A stretch of 64,000 nt of DNA from Cupriavidus neocaledonicus (GTDB lineage Bacteria; Pseudomonadota; Gammaproteobacteria; Burkholderiales; Burkholderiaceae). Location of the stretch: assembly GCF_000372525.1 (NCBI RefSeq), contig NZ_AQUR01000074.1, forward strand, positions 1 through 64,000, written 5' to 3'. The position numbers and the translations under genes were made by a program. Below, piece by piece: positions 31,252-38,717 of the stretch (the first letter of the stretch is position 1; each line of letters starts with the position of its first letter). The notes under the pieces were generated by a model. The model was not told the origin of the DNA. It searched no databases and worked only from the letters and a program-made list of their open reading frames with translations.

Positions 31252-31611
31252 GTTCGTCTCCTTGGCTAGAGGGGGGCGTTTGCTGGGAGTCTGCGCGGCG
31301 ACATCGCGCCGGCGGAAAGGGGTAATACGGGCGTAACACGGGTCGCCAAGACGACGCGGCAGGCGCTGCGCATGTTGCGCTGCAATGCGCAGCGCAGCCA
31401 CGGGGCCCAGCCGGTGTCGCGCGCAATCCACTGGTTTGACGGAAGGCGTCGCGCGCGGTTCCGCCCCGCCGCCCGCCGTTACATGTGACCCACTGTCGCA
31501 GCGCCGTCATCCCCATATTAGCCGGTCCCGGTGACAAGGCGATGGCCAAGCCGGCATCGTGGGCAGGGGGAGCGGCAGCCATCCGCTCCCGGTCATGCCC
31601 CGGCGCGCTTG
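31252..31611. other. 360-base region without a recognised gene
   Basis: Between the small GTG-start gene and the deaminase gene, both on the minus strand. It holds the SD of the small gene and GC-rich sequence. No persuasive coding frame, promoter or terminator hairpin is seen. Confidence 0.5.
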
Positions 31612-32076
31612 CTAGGCCTGGCGCGCGCGCCAGGCTTCGTACAGGTCGATGCCCTGGTCGCGGGCCGGCACGTAGGCCAGCTTCATCTCGCGCTGGTCGA
31701 GCGGACGGGCCAGCTCGACGTAGCCGCGCTCGGCCGACAGGTCGTAAGGGGCGCCATCCTCGTTGGAATACGCGTAGTAGACCGCCTCGACCCCGGCCAG
31801 GTACATCGCGGTCAGGCACATCGGGCAGGGATAGCCGCTGGCGTACACGGTGCAGCCGCTCAGGTCGGGCTTGCCCAGCGCACGGCTGGCGGCGCGCACC
31901 GCCTGCATCTCGGCATGCGCGCTGGGGTCGCAGGTGGCATCGACCTCGTTGACCGCGCGCGCCAGCACCATGCCGTCCTTGACCACCACGGCGCCAAAGG
32001 GCCAGGTATTGCGCTCGCGCACGTTCTCCATGGCGAGGCGGATGGAATCCAGCAGATAGGCTTCGGTTGTCGACAC
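31612..32076 (-). CDS. Nucleoside/guanine deaminase (cytidine deaminase-like fold)
   Basis: A 154-residue zinc-dependent deaminase. The motifs are complete: SAHAEMQAVRAA (zinc His and proton-shuttle Glu) and YPCPMCLTAMYLAG (P-C-x-x-C). The C-terminal ERGYVELARPLDQREMKL segment is like GuaD-type guanine deaminases, which convert guanine to xanthine, or tRNA-independent nucleoside deaminases. It is a stand-alone gene, with no purine catabolic neighbours in the window. Start at ATG 32076. Confidence 0.88.
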   Translation of the reverse strand: MSTTEAYLLDSIRLAMENVRERNTWPFGAVVVKDGMVLARAVNEVDATCDPSAHAEMQAVRAASRALGKPDLSGCTVYASGYPCPMCLTAMYLAGVEAVYYAYSNEDGAPYDLSAERGYVELARPLDQREMKLAYVPARDQGIDLYEAWRARQA

Positions 32077-32296
32077 GCATTGTCTCCGGTCAGGGCCTGG
32101 CCCGTGCAGGCGGACGTGATGCGGGCCTGGCGACTATAGGACAGCGTGCGCGGGCACGGTGGCGCGGGTTGCTATAGAGCGTATTCGGGCGCCGCCTGGC
32201 TATTGCGGTTGGCACTGGCGCGCATTCGAATCCTTAACTTCGCCTGGCGCGGGCGGCGTGCCAGAATGCGGCCGATGCACCCCTGAAGGATTCCAC

Positions 32297-32974
32297 ATGC
32301 TGGTGGCGCGCCGGTTCCTTTCCCTTTCCCTGTCCCTGTTCATTGCGATGCTGACATCCGTTGCCGCCGCCGCGGACGCAGCGCCCGAGCAACAACTGCG
32401 CGAGGCCGCGGCACGCGGCGACGCCGCGCAGGTCAGCGCGCTGCTGGCCCAGGGCGCCAGCATCGACGCGCGCGACGCGCAGGGACGCACCGCGCTGCTG
32501 CTGGCCACGCACCACAACCGCGTGCAGGCGGCACGGGTGCTGATCGATGCCGGCGCCGACGTGAACGCGCAGGACGCGATCCACGACAGTCCCTACCTGT
32601 ATGCCGGCGCGCGCGGCCTCAACGAGATCCTGCGCCTGACGCTGGCGCACGGCGCCGACCTGCGCAGCACCAACCGCTACGGCGGCACCGCGCTGATTCC
32701 CGCCGCCGAGCGCGGGCATGTCGAAACCGTGCGCATGCTGATCGCGGCCGGCGTGGCGGTGGATCACGTGAACCGGCTCACGTGGACGGCCTTGCTCGAA
32801 GCCATCATCCTCGGCAACGGCGGTGCCGCCCATACCGAGATCGTGCGACTGCTGGTCCAGGCCGGGGCCAACGTGAACCTCGCCGACGGCGATGGCGTCA
32901 CGCCGCTGCAGCATGCGCGCCAGCGCGGCTACTGGCAGATCGAGCAAATCCTCGCTGCCGCCGGCGCACGCTGA
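32297..32974 (+). CDS. Secreted ankyrin-repeat protein
   Basis: A 225-residue periplasmic protein. The signal peptide MLVARRFLSLSLSLFIAMLT...AAAADA is clear. Then five to six ankyrin repeats run to the C-terminus, for example LREAAARGDAAQVSALLAQG, DAQGRTALLLATHHNR, NRYGGTALIPAAERGH and DGDGVTPLQHARQRGY. The frame is open upstream to 32159, but ATG 32297 has GAAGGA at proper distance and starts the signal peptide. Function unknown; similar periplasmic ankyrin proteins protect against oxidative stress or bind partner enzymes. Confidence 0.9.
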   Translation: MLVARRFLSLSLSLFIAMLTSVAAAADAAPEQQLREAAARGDAAQVSALLAQGASIDARDAQGRTALLLATHHNRVQAARVLIDAGADVNAQDAIHDSPYLYAGARGLNEILRLTLAHGADLRSTNRYGGTALIPAAERGHVETVRMLIAAGVAVDHVNRLTWTALLEAIILGNGGAAHTEIVRLLVQAGANVNLADGDGVTPLQHARQRGYWQIEQILAAAGAR

Positions 32975-33021
32975 GCGGCCCGGGCCGCGCCGCGGCGGGC
33001 GCGGCCGCCTGCCTTTGCGCG

Positions 33022-33618
33022 TCAGCCCGGATGCACTACAACCAGTAGTGCGGTGGCCGTGGTCTTGCCACCATTGGAGATCGCATGTGCGACATCGGCC
33101 GCATAGCGCGCGGTCTCGCCGTGCCGCAGCTTCTTTTCATCGGCGCCCGCGCGCACCGTCATCGATCCGCTCAGCACCGACAGGTGTTCCTGGGTGCCGG
33201 CCTCGTGCGGCTCGGAGGCCAGCACGCCGCCGGCCTGGATCGTCAGCTCATACCACTCGAAGCGCCCGGCCAGCTCGATCGGGCCCAGGATGCGCAGGTC
33301 GCAGCGCGTGTCCGGGCTCTTCAGCGAAGGGATCGCGTGCGGCTGGACCACGGTGATGCCGCCGCCGGGACGCTCCGCGGCGCCGCCGGCGAGGAAGTCG
33401 GTCAGGCTCACGCCGAGCGCATTGGCCAGGCGCCACAGCACCGCCACGGTCGGATTGGCCAGGTTGCGTTCGATCTGCGACAGCATCGACTTGGACACCC
33501 CGGCGCGGCGCGACAGTTCGTCGAGCGACAGCCGCTGCTGCTGGCGCAGCGCCTGCAGCGCCATGCCGACGGCGGGCGGCCCCTCGGCCGGCGGGGTCTG
33601 GAGCAGGGCTTGCGTCAT
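33022..33618 (-). CDS. XRE-family regulator with cupin sensor domain
   Basis: A 198-residue regulator. The helix-turn-helix spans about 17-75 (LQALRQQQRLSLDELSRRAGVSKSMLSQIER). A cupin barrel (about 95-198) contains EPHEAGTQEHLSVLSGSMTV and HGETARYAADVAHAISNGG. This XRE-cupin layout is typical of repressors of amino-acid or amine catabolism. It is divergent from kbl-tdh with three GTTCG-type repeats in between, so control of threonine degradation and of itself is inferred. The start lacks an SD and lies close to its promoter, so the mRNA leader may be very short. Confidence 0.9.
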   Translation of the reverse strand: MTQALLQTPPAEGPPAVGMALQALRQQQRLSLDELSRRAGVSKSMLSQIERNLANPTVAVLWRLANALGVSLTDFLAGGAAERPGGGITVVQPHAIPSLKSPDTRCDLRILGPIELAGRFEWYELTIQAGGVLASEPHEAGTQEHLSVLSGSMTVRAGADEKKLRHGETARYAADVAHAISNGGKTTATALLVVVHPG

Positions 33619-33626
33619 GGAATGAT

Positions 33627-33677
33627 GTTCGTTATATTGCGCAAAACGTTCGATATACAGAACATGTTCGATTTATC
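33627..33677. promoter_or_regulatory. Repeated operator between the XRE-cupin gene and kbl
   Basis: Three direct copies of GTTCG followed by A/T-rich sequence start at 33627, 33648 and 33666. Overlapping inverted forms occur, GTTC-N8-GAAC (33648-33663) and the perfect 10-base palindrome GAACATGTTC (33660-33669). The 18-21 base spacing places copies about two turns apart on one DNA face. Confidence 0.65.
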
Positions 33678-33739
33678 GATCGGATCGTAGCACATCCGCC
33701 GTCACCCTCATCGACCCATCGACCCAACGGAGCCAAGCC

Positions 33740-34939
33740 ATGCCGAATGCCCAGGCGTTCTATGCGTCCATCCGCGACGAGCTGCAGTCCATCCGCGACG
33801 CCGGGCTGTACAAGAACGAACGCGTGATCGCCACCCCGCAGGGCGCGCGCGTGCGCACCAGCGACGGCCGCGAGGTCATCAACCTGTGCGCCAACAACTA
33901 CCTGGGCCTGTCGTCGCACCCGGGCGTGATCGAGGCCGCGCACGAAGCGCTGCGCACCCACGGCTTCGGCTTGAGCTCGGTGCGCTTCATCTGCGGCACG
34001 CAGGACCTGCATAAGACACTCGAGGCGCGACTGTCGGCCTTCCTCGGCACCGAGGACACCATCCTCTACGGCTCGGCCTTCGATGCCAATGGCGGGCTGT
34101 TCGAAACGCTGCTGGGGGCGGAGGACGCGGTCATCAGCGATGCGCTCAACCACGCCTCGATCATCGACGGCATCCGCCTGTCCAAGGCGCGTCGCTACCG
34201 CTACCAGCACAACGACATGGACGACCTGCGCGCGCAGCTGGAACAAGCCCGCGCCGACGGTGCGCGCTACACGCTGGTGTTTTCCGACGGCGTGTTCTCG
34301 ATGGACGGCACCGTCGCGCGCCTGGACCAGATGCGTGCGCTGTGCGACGAGTATGGCGCGCTGCTGGGCATCGACGAATGCCATGCCACCGGCTTCATGG
34401 GCCCGCGCGGCCGCGGCACGCACGAGGCGCGCGGCGTGTTCGGCAAGATCGACATCATCACCGGCACGCTGGGCAAGGCGCTGGGCGGGGCATCGGGCGG
34501 CTTCACCAGTGCGCGCAAGGAAGTGGTGGCGCTGCTGCGCCAGCGCTCGCGGCCCTACCTGTTTTCCAACACGGTGGCGCCGGCCATCGTGGGGGCGTCG
34601 ATCGCGGTGCTCGATATCCTCGAAGGCAGCACCGAGCTGCGCGACCGGCTCGAGCGCAACACCACGTTCTTCCGCGCCGGGCTGGACCGGCTCGGCTTCG
34701 ACGTCAAGGCGGGCGACCACCCCATCATCCCGATCATGGTCTACGACGCCGACAAGGCGCAGCAGCTGGCGCAGCGGCTGCTGGAGCTGGGCGTGTACGT
34801 GGTGGGCTTCTTCTATCCGGTGGTGCCGAAGGGGCAGGCACGCATCCGCGTGCAGATGAGCGCGCTGCATGACGAGGCCACGCTGCAGGCGGCGCTGGAC
34901 GCCTTCGGCCAGGCCGGCCGCGAACTGGGGCTGATCTGA
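33740..34939 (+). CDS. kbl: 2-amino-3-ketobutyrate CoA ligase (glycine C-acetyltransferase)
   Basis: A 399-residue PLP enzyme splitting 2-amino-3-oxobutyrate with CoA into glycine and acetyl-CoA. The alpha-oxoamine synthase blocks are complete: [93 protein letters not shown] and the PLP lysine in [14 protein letters not shown]. Length equals E. coli Kbl (398). It precedes and overlaps the threonine dehydrogenase gene by one base, TGATG, so the two steps of threonine breakdown are translationally coupled. Confidence 0.97.
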   Translation: MPNAQAFYASIRDELQSIRDAGLYKNERVIATPQGARVRTSDGREVINLCANNYLGLSSHPGVIEAAHEALRTHGFGLSSVRFICGTQDLHKTLEARLSAFLGTEDTILYGSAFDANGGLFETLLGAEDAVISDALNHASIIDGIRLSKARRYRYQHNDMDDLRAQLEQARADGARYTLVFSDGVFSMDGTVARLDQMRALCDEYGALLGIDECHATGFMGPRGRGTHEARGVFGKIDIITGTLGKALGGASGGFTSARKEVVALLRQRSRPYLFSNTVAPAIVGASIAVLDILEGSTELRDRLERNTTFFRAGLDRLGFDVKAGDHPIIPIMVYDADKAQQLAQRLLELGVYVVGFFYPVVPKGQARIRVQMSALHDEATLQAALDAFGQAGRELGLI

Positions 34940-35895
34940 TGGCGGATGCCAAACCGAAGATCCTGATCGTCGGCGCCAACGGCCAGATCGGCTCCGAACT
35001 GGCGCTGGCGCTGGCCGAGCGCTACGGGCGCGCCAACGTGGTCACCTCCGACGTGGTGCCCACCGGCCGGCACGTGCACTTGACCCACGAAATGCTCAAC
35101 GCCACCGACCGCGGCGAGCTGGCCACGGTGGTCGAGCGCCATGGCATCACCCAGGTCTACCTGCTGGCCGCGGCGCTGTCCGCCACCGGCGAGAAGGCGC
35201 CGCAGTGGGCCTGGAACCTCAATATGACCAGCCTGCTCAACGTGCTGGAGCTGGCGCGGCAGAACGGGCTGGAGCGGGTGTTCTGGCCCAGTTCGATCGC
35301 GGCGTTCGGCCCGACCACGCCAGTCGTGGATACGCCGCAGAAGACCGTGATGGAGCCGACCACGGTCTACGGCATTTCCAAGCAGGCGGGCGAGGGCTGG
35401 TGCCGCTGGTATCACGCCAACCATGGCGTCGACGTGCGCAGCGTGCGCTATCCCGGCCTGATCTCGCACAAGACCCCGCCCGGCGGCGGCACCACCGACT
35501 ATGCCGTCGACATCTTCCATGCGGCGGTCAAGGGCCAGCCCTACACCTGCTTCCTGCGCGAGGACGAGGCCCTGCCGATGATGTATATGCCCGATGCCAT
35601 CCGCGCCACCATCGAACTGATGGAAGCGCCGGCGGACCGGCTGAGCGAGCGCGGCAGCTACAACATCGCCGGCATGAGTTTCACGCCTGCGCAGATCGCC
35701 GCTGCCATCCGCGAGCAGGTGCCGGAGTTCCGCATCCGCTACGAACCGGACTATCGCCAGGCGATCGCGCAGGGCTGGCCGGATTCGATCGACGACGCGG
35801 TGGCGCGCGCGGACTGGGGCTGGCGCGCGCAGTACGGGCTGCGCGAGATGGTGGCCGACATGCTGGCCAGCCTGCGCGCGGCGTTGCCGTGCTGA
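34939..35895 (+). CDS. L-threonine 3-dehydrogenase, GalE-like short-chain type
   Basis: A 318-residue NAD-dependent dehydrogenase oxidising L-threonine to 2-amino-3-oxobutyrate. It is not the zinc enzyme of E. coli but the extended SDR/epimerase type known from Cupriavidus and Flavobacterium: NAD motif ILIVGANGQIGSEL, catalytic Ser in WPSSIAAFG, and Tyr/Lys in TTVYGISKQAGE. RYPGLISHKTPPGGGTTDYA is a signature of this subgroup. The kbl partner upstream confirms the role. A GC-rich hairpin follows the stop. Confidence 0.95.
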   Translation: MADAKPKILIVGANGQIGSELALALAERYGRANVVTSDVVPTGRHVHLTHEMLNATDRGELATVVERHGITQVYLLAAALSATGEKAPQWAWNLNMTSLLNVLELARQNGLERVFWPSSIAAFGPTTPVVDTPQKTVMEPTTVYGISKQAGEGWCRWYHANHGVDVRSVRYPGLISHKTPPGGGTTDYAVDIFHAAVKGQPYTCFLREDEALPMMYMPDAIRATIELMEAPADRLSERGSYNIAGMSFTPAQIAAAIREQVPEFRIRYEPDYRQAIAQGWPDSIDDAVARADWGWRAQYGLREMVADMLASLRAALPC

Positions 35896-35898
35896 GGC

Positions 35899-35926
35899 GC
35901 TCCGGCAGCGCGCGCGCGGCCGGAGC
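35899..35926 (+). terminator. Hairpin after the kbl-tdh operon
   Basis: GCTCCGGC and GCCGGAGC are perfect 8-base arms between two convergent genes. No T-run follows on either strand, so intrinsic termination is doubtful, but its position fits an end-of-transcript structure. Confidence 0.35.
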
Positions 35927-35932
35927 TGTCAT

Positions 35933-36268
35933 CTAGAGATAGGTCACCATGACCAGGTAGGCCGGCACCGCACTGCGCTTGCCCGCGAGGGCAGGTTGCA
36001 GTTCCAGCGTGGCCACGCCGATGCGCGTCGCCCGCTGGTGCGGTGCCACGGCGAAGGGCGCCGAGACGATCTGGCCCGAGGGCTGGCGGCAACTGGCCTG
36101 TACCAGGTCCGCGGACGGACGTAATCCGCAAGAGGGGTTGGTGATGGCACCGAGGAACGTAATGGTGCCGGTTTGTGCTGCCGCGCTGCCGATCGCCGCG
36201 GTTGCCAGCAGCGTGGCTGCGGCGAGCCGCGCGACCAGGGCGGCCTTCCTGCTCCGTTCAAGCGACAT
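35933..36268 (-). CDS. Short secreted fimbrillin-like protein
   Basis: A 111-residue exported protein. Signal peptide cleavage is expected near residue 31 (SAAAQ). The mature start TGTITFLGAITNPSCGL is that of chaperone-usher pilins, with the first Cys (47) and a second at 60. A normal pilin runs on for another 80-100 residues with a beta-zipper ending in a penultimate Tyr; here the chain ends in MVTYL after about 80 mature residues. It is thus either a truncated pilin or a small independent secreted family. No usher or chaperone gene is nearby. GAGG precedes the ATG. Confidence 0.7.
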   Translation of the reverse strand: MSLERSRKAALVARLAAATLLATAAIGSAAAQTGTITFLGAITNPSCGLRPSADLVQASCRQPSGQIVSAPFAVAPHQRATRIGVATLELQPALAGKRSAVPAYLVMVTYL

Positions 36269-36472
36269 AGCTGAACCTCACGATTGTTAGTGCGGCGCCA
36301 AGGCGGCGCCGCCATTGTCATCGCTAGCGTGCAGGCCCACCAATGCGTGTGGGCTGCATTCAGCATAGTCCCTGCTGCAGAGCCATTTTGGGATTTCAGA
36401 CAGTTTGGTGGAGATTAAAGAGCGCGGGGCAGCGACCATGTCAGCGCTCATGGCCGACGGCCCGGGCCAATG

Positions 36473-37699
36473 CTAAGCCGCCCCGCGCAGGATCAGGCGC
36501 GAGCGCGCGAAGCCGGCATGGGTCTGCAGCGCCTGCATCAGCTGCCCGGAGGGCGCGCGGTCGAGGTCGGTGACCACGTAGCCGGTGTGGCCGCGCGTCT
36601 GCAGATGCTGGCCGGTGATGTTGACGCCTTCCTGCGCCAGCAGCGTGTTCAGCGCCGCCAGCGCGCCGGGCGCGTTGCCGTGTACGTTGAGCAGGCGCGC
36701 CGGCGCATGCAGCGGGCCGGGATCGACCTCGGGGAAATTGACCGCGCCGATGGTGCCGCCGGTGGCCAGGAAGTGCGCGAGCTTGGCCGCGACCTCGGTG
36801 CCGATGTTCTCCTGCGCTTCTTCGGTGCTGCCGCCGACGTGCGGGGTCAGCAGCACGTTGGGCAGGTTCTGCAGTTCGCTGGTGAAGGGATCCTGGTTGG
36901 TCCTGGGCTCTTCCGGAAACACGTCGATGGCCGCGCCGCCCAGGCGCTTCTCGCGCAGCGCCGCAGCCAGCGCGGGGATGTCGACCACGCTGCCGCGCGA
37001 GGCATTGATCAGGATCGCGCCGGGCTTGAAGGCGGCGAGGATGCTGGCATCGATCATGTTGCGCGTGCGCGGCGTGGCGGGCACGTGCAGCGTCACCACC
37101 TCGGCCTGCGACACCGCTTCTTCGAGCGAGCCGGCGGCGCGGGCCGAACCGTGCGAGAGCCGCGCGAGCACATCGTAGTAGACCACGCGCATGCCCATCG
37201 ATTCGGCCAGCACGCCCACCTGCGAGCCGATATTGCCGTAGCCGACGATGGCGATGGTCTTGCCGCGCGTCTCGAACGCACCGGCGGCGCCCTTGGCCCA
37301 TTTGCCGGCATGCGCCAGCGTGTTCTTCTCGGGTATCCGGCGCAGCAGCATCACCGCTTCGGCCACCACCAGCTCGGCCACCGAACGGGTATTGGAAAAG
37401 GGCGCGTTGAAGACCGGGATGCCGGCGGCGGTGGCGGCGTCGAGGTCGACCTGCGAGGTGCCGATGCAGAAGCAGCCGATCGAGAGCAGCCCGGGCGCGC
37501 TGCGGATATCGTCCGCGCGCAGGTGGGTGGCAGAGCGGATGCCGATCACGTCATGATCGGCCAGCACCTGGCGCAGTTCGGCACCGGCCAGCGCGCCGGT
37601 GCGGCGCTCGACCTGCAGGCCGGCTTCGGCCAGGCGGGCGTTGGCGCTCTGGTGGATGTTCTCGAGCAGGATGGCTGTGGTCACGTTGGTCTTCCGCAT
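36473..37699 (-). CDS. serA: D-3-phosphoglycerate dehydrogenase
   Basis: A 408-residue NAD-dependent dehydrogenase for the first step of serine synthesis. The substrate domain has SATHLRADDI and CIGTSQVDLDAA. The NAD motif is IVGYGNIGSQVGVLAES, and the catalytic region contains VTLHVPATPRTRNMI, LINASRGSVVDIPAL and LTPHVGGSTEEAQENI (His). A C-terminal ACT domain (VHGNAPGALAALNTLL...NITGQHLQTRGHTGYVV) gives serine feedback as in E. coli SerA. ATG 37699 is listed, but GTG 37684 with GGAAG six bases upstream is at least as good. Gene alone between unrelated neighbours. Confidence 0.95.
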   Translation of the reverse strand: MRKTNVTTAILLENIHQSANARLAEAGLQVERRTGALAGAELRQVLADHDVIGIRSATHLRADDIRSAPGLLSIGCFCIGTSQVDLDAATAAGIPVFNAPFSNTRSVAELVVAEAVMLLRRIPEKNTLAHAGKWAKGAAGAFETRGKTIAIVGYGNIGSQVGVLAESMGMRVVYYDVLARLSHGSARAAGSLEEAVSQAEVVTLHVPATPRTRNMIDASILAAFKPGAILINASRGSVVDIPALAAALREKRLGGAAIDVFPEEPRTNQDPFTSELQNLPNVLLTPHVGGSTEEAQENIGTEVAAKLAHFLATGGTIGAVNFPEVDPGPLHAPARLLNVHGNAPGALAALNTLLAQEGVNITGQHLQTRGHTGYVVTDLDRAPSGQLMQALQTHAGFARSRLILRGAA

Positions 37700-37804
37700 G
37701 GAGGGTTGGCGGGCATTGCCGCATCGCCTCCATTCTGCGCGCAAAACGGTGCCGGGGCCGGGGAGCCCCTGCTGCCGGCATTGGCACCGGCGGCGGGGCC
37801 AGCG

Positions 37805-38332
37805 TCAGCGCGCGCGGCGCGCGTCGCCGCCGAGCGGATCGACGATGATCATGGTCTGGCGCAGCACGCCGGCGTTGTCGAAGTAGCAGCTGAAGTGCGC
37901 TGTCTGCAGGCCATCCTTGTACATGCGCCAGGACCAGGCTTCGCGCTGCATCAGCGGGTAATACTGCACCGGCTCGCGCGGCAGGCCGAAATGCTGCTGC
38001 ACGTCCTGCTTGGTCCAGACCCCGACCCGGGCGCGATAGATCTCGGCCTCGGTCAGCATCTGGCGGTAGCGGGTCAGCCTGCCCGCGGCGTCGAAATCGG
38101 CGGCGTAGACCTCATGGCCGAAGGGTTGCCGCGACCATAGCCAGCGGGTGGTGCCGTCGGCCAGGCGGTGAGTCTCGGTGGGTGGCCCGAAAGTCTGGCG
38201 TACCGCACTTTCCGGGCTGCCTATCATCTGCCGGCCGGTCTGCTCCGGCTGCAGCGTGGCACAGGCGCCGAGCAGGGCCGCGGCGATGCAAAAGAGGACG
38301 AATTGACGGCGGGGCAGGGACCGGAGTGGCAT
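37805..38332 (-). CDS. Putative BamE-like outer-membrane lipoprotein
   Basis: A 175-residue lipoprotein. The signal MPLRSLPRRQFVLFCIAAALLGAC ends in lipobox LLGAC (Cys 24). The mature part has two repeats of the SmpA/BamE-like pattern: IGSPESAVRQTFGPPTETHRL...TTRWLWSRQPFG and VWTKQDVQQHFGLPREPVQYY...WSWRMYKDG, followed by a hydrophobic strand. AGGAG precedes the ATG. Two BamE-like modules in one chain suggest a protein-protein interaction role in the envelope, but it is not the canonical BamE. Confidence 0.75.
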   Translation of the reverse strand: MPLRSLPRRQFVLFCIAAALLGACATLQPEQTGRQMIGSPESAVRQTFGPPTETHRLADGTTRWLWSRQPFGHEVYAADFDAAGRLTRYRQMLTEAEIYRARVGVWTKQDVQQHFGLPREPVQYYPLMQREAWSWRMYKDGLQTAHFSCYFDNAGVLRQTMIIVDPLGGDARRAR

Positions 38333-38429
38333 GGCGCGCTCCTGCAGGAGGGGATGTCCGCAGCCGCCATTGTCCGGCCGCCGGCCCTGCCGGTGCAAGC
38401 GGGCACAGCCGGCCGGCACCCGCGCCGGC

Positions 38430-38624
38430 TTAGCAGCGGCCCTTCTTGGCCTGGCCCGGCGGGCAGAACGACTCGTTGCCGTACGGGTCGATGCGGCAGT
38501 TGCCTTTCTTGGCCTGCCCCGGCGGGCAGCCCTGCGGGCCGTCGCCGTAGGTGTCGTAAGGGGCGACCACGCAGCCACCGAGCAGCGCGCTGCACGCGAC
38601 CAGAAGGGCCAGGACGGATTTCAT
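38430..38624 (-). CDS. Small Cys-repeat lipoprotein
   Basis: A 64-residue lipoprotein. Signal MKSVLALLVACSALLGGC has lipobox LLGGC (Cys 18), and AAGGAG stands 6 bases before the ATG. The mature part carries two copies of CPPGQAKKGxC (residues 33-43 and 54-64) joined by RIDPYGNESF; the second copy ends at the C-terminus. Four mature Cys could form two small disulfide loops in the periplasm. Function unknown. Confidence 0.8.
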   Translation of the reverse strand: MKSVLALLVACSALLGGCVVAPYDTYGDGPQGCPPGQAKKGNCRIDPYGNESFCPPGQAKKGRC

Positions 38625-38717
38625 TGCATTCTCCTTGTTGTGGGGGATTCCGTTTGCGACAGGAGAATAGATTGTGCCAGCGCCATTGTCTGTAAGGAAT
38701 CGTGAACACCGCCGGCG

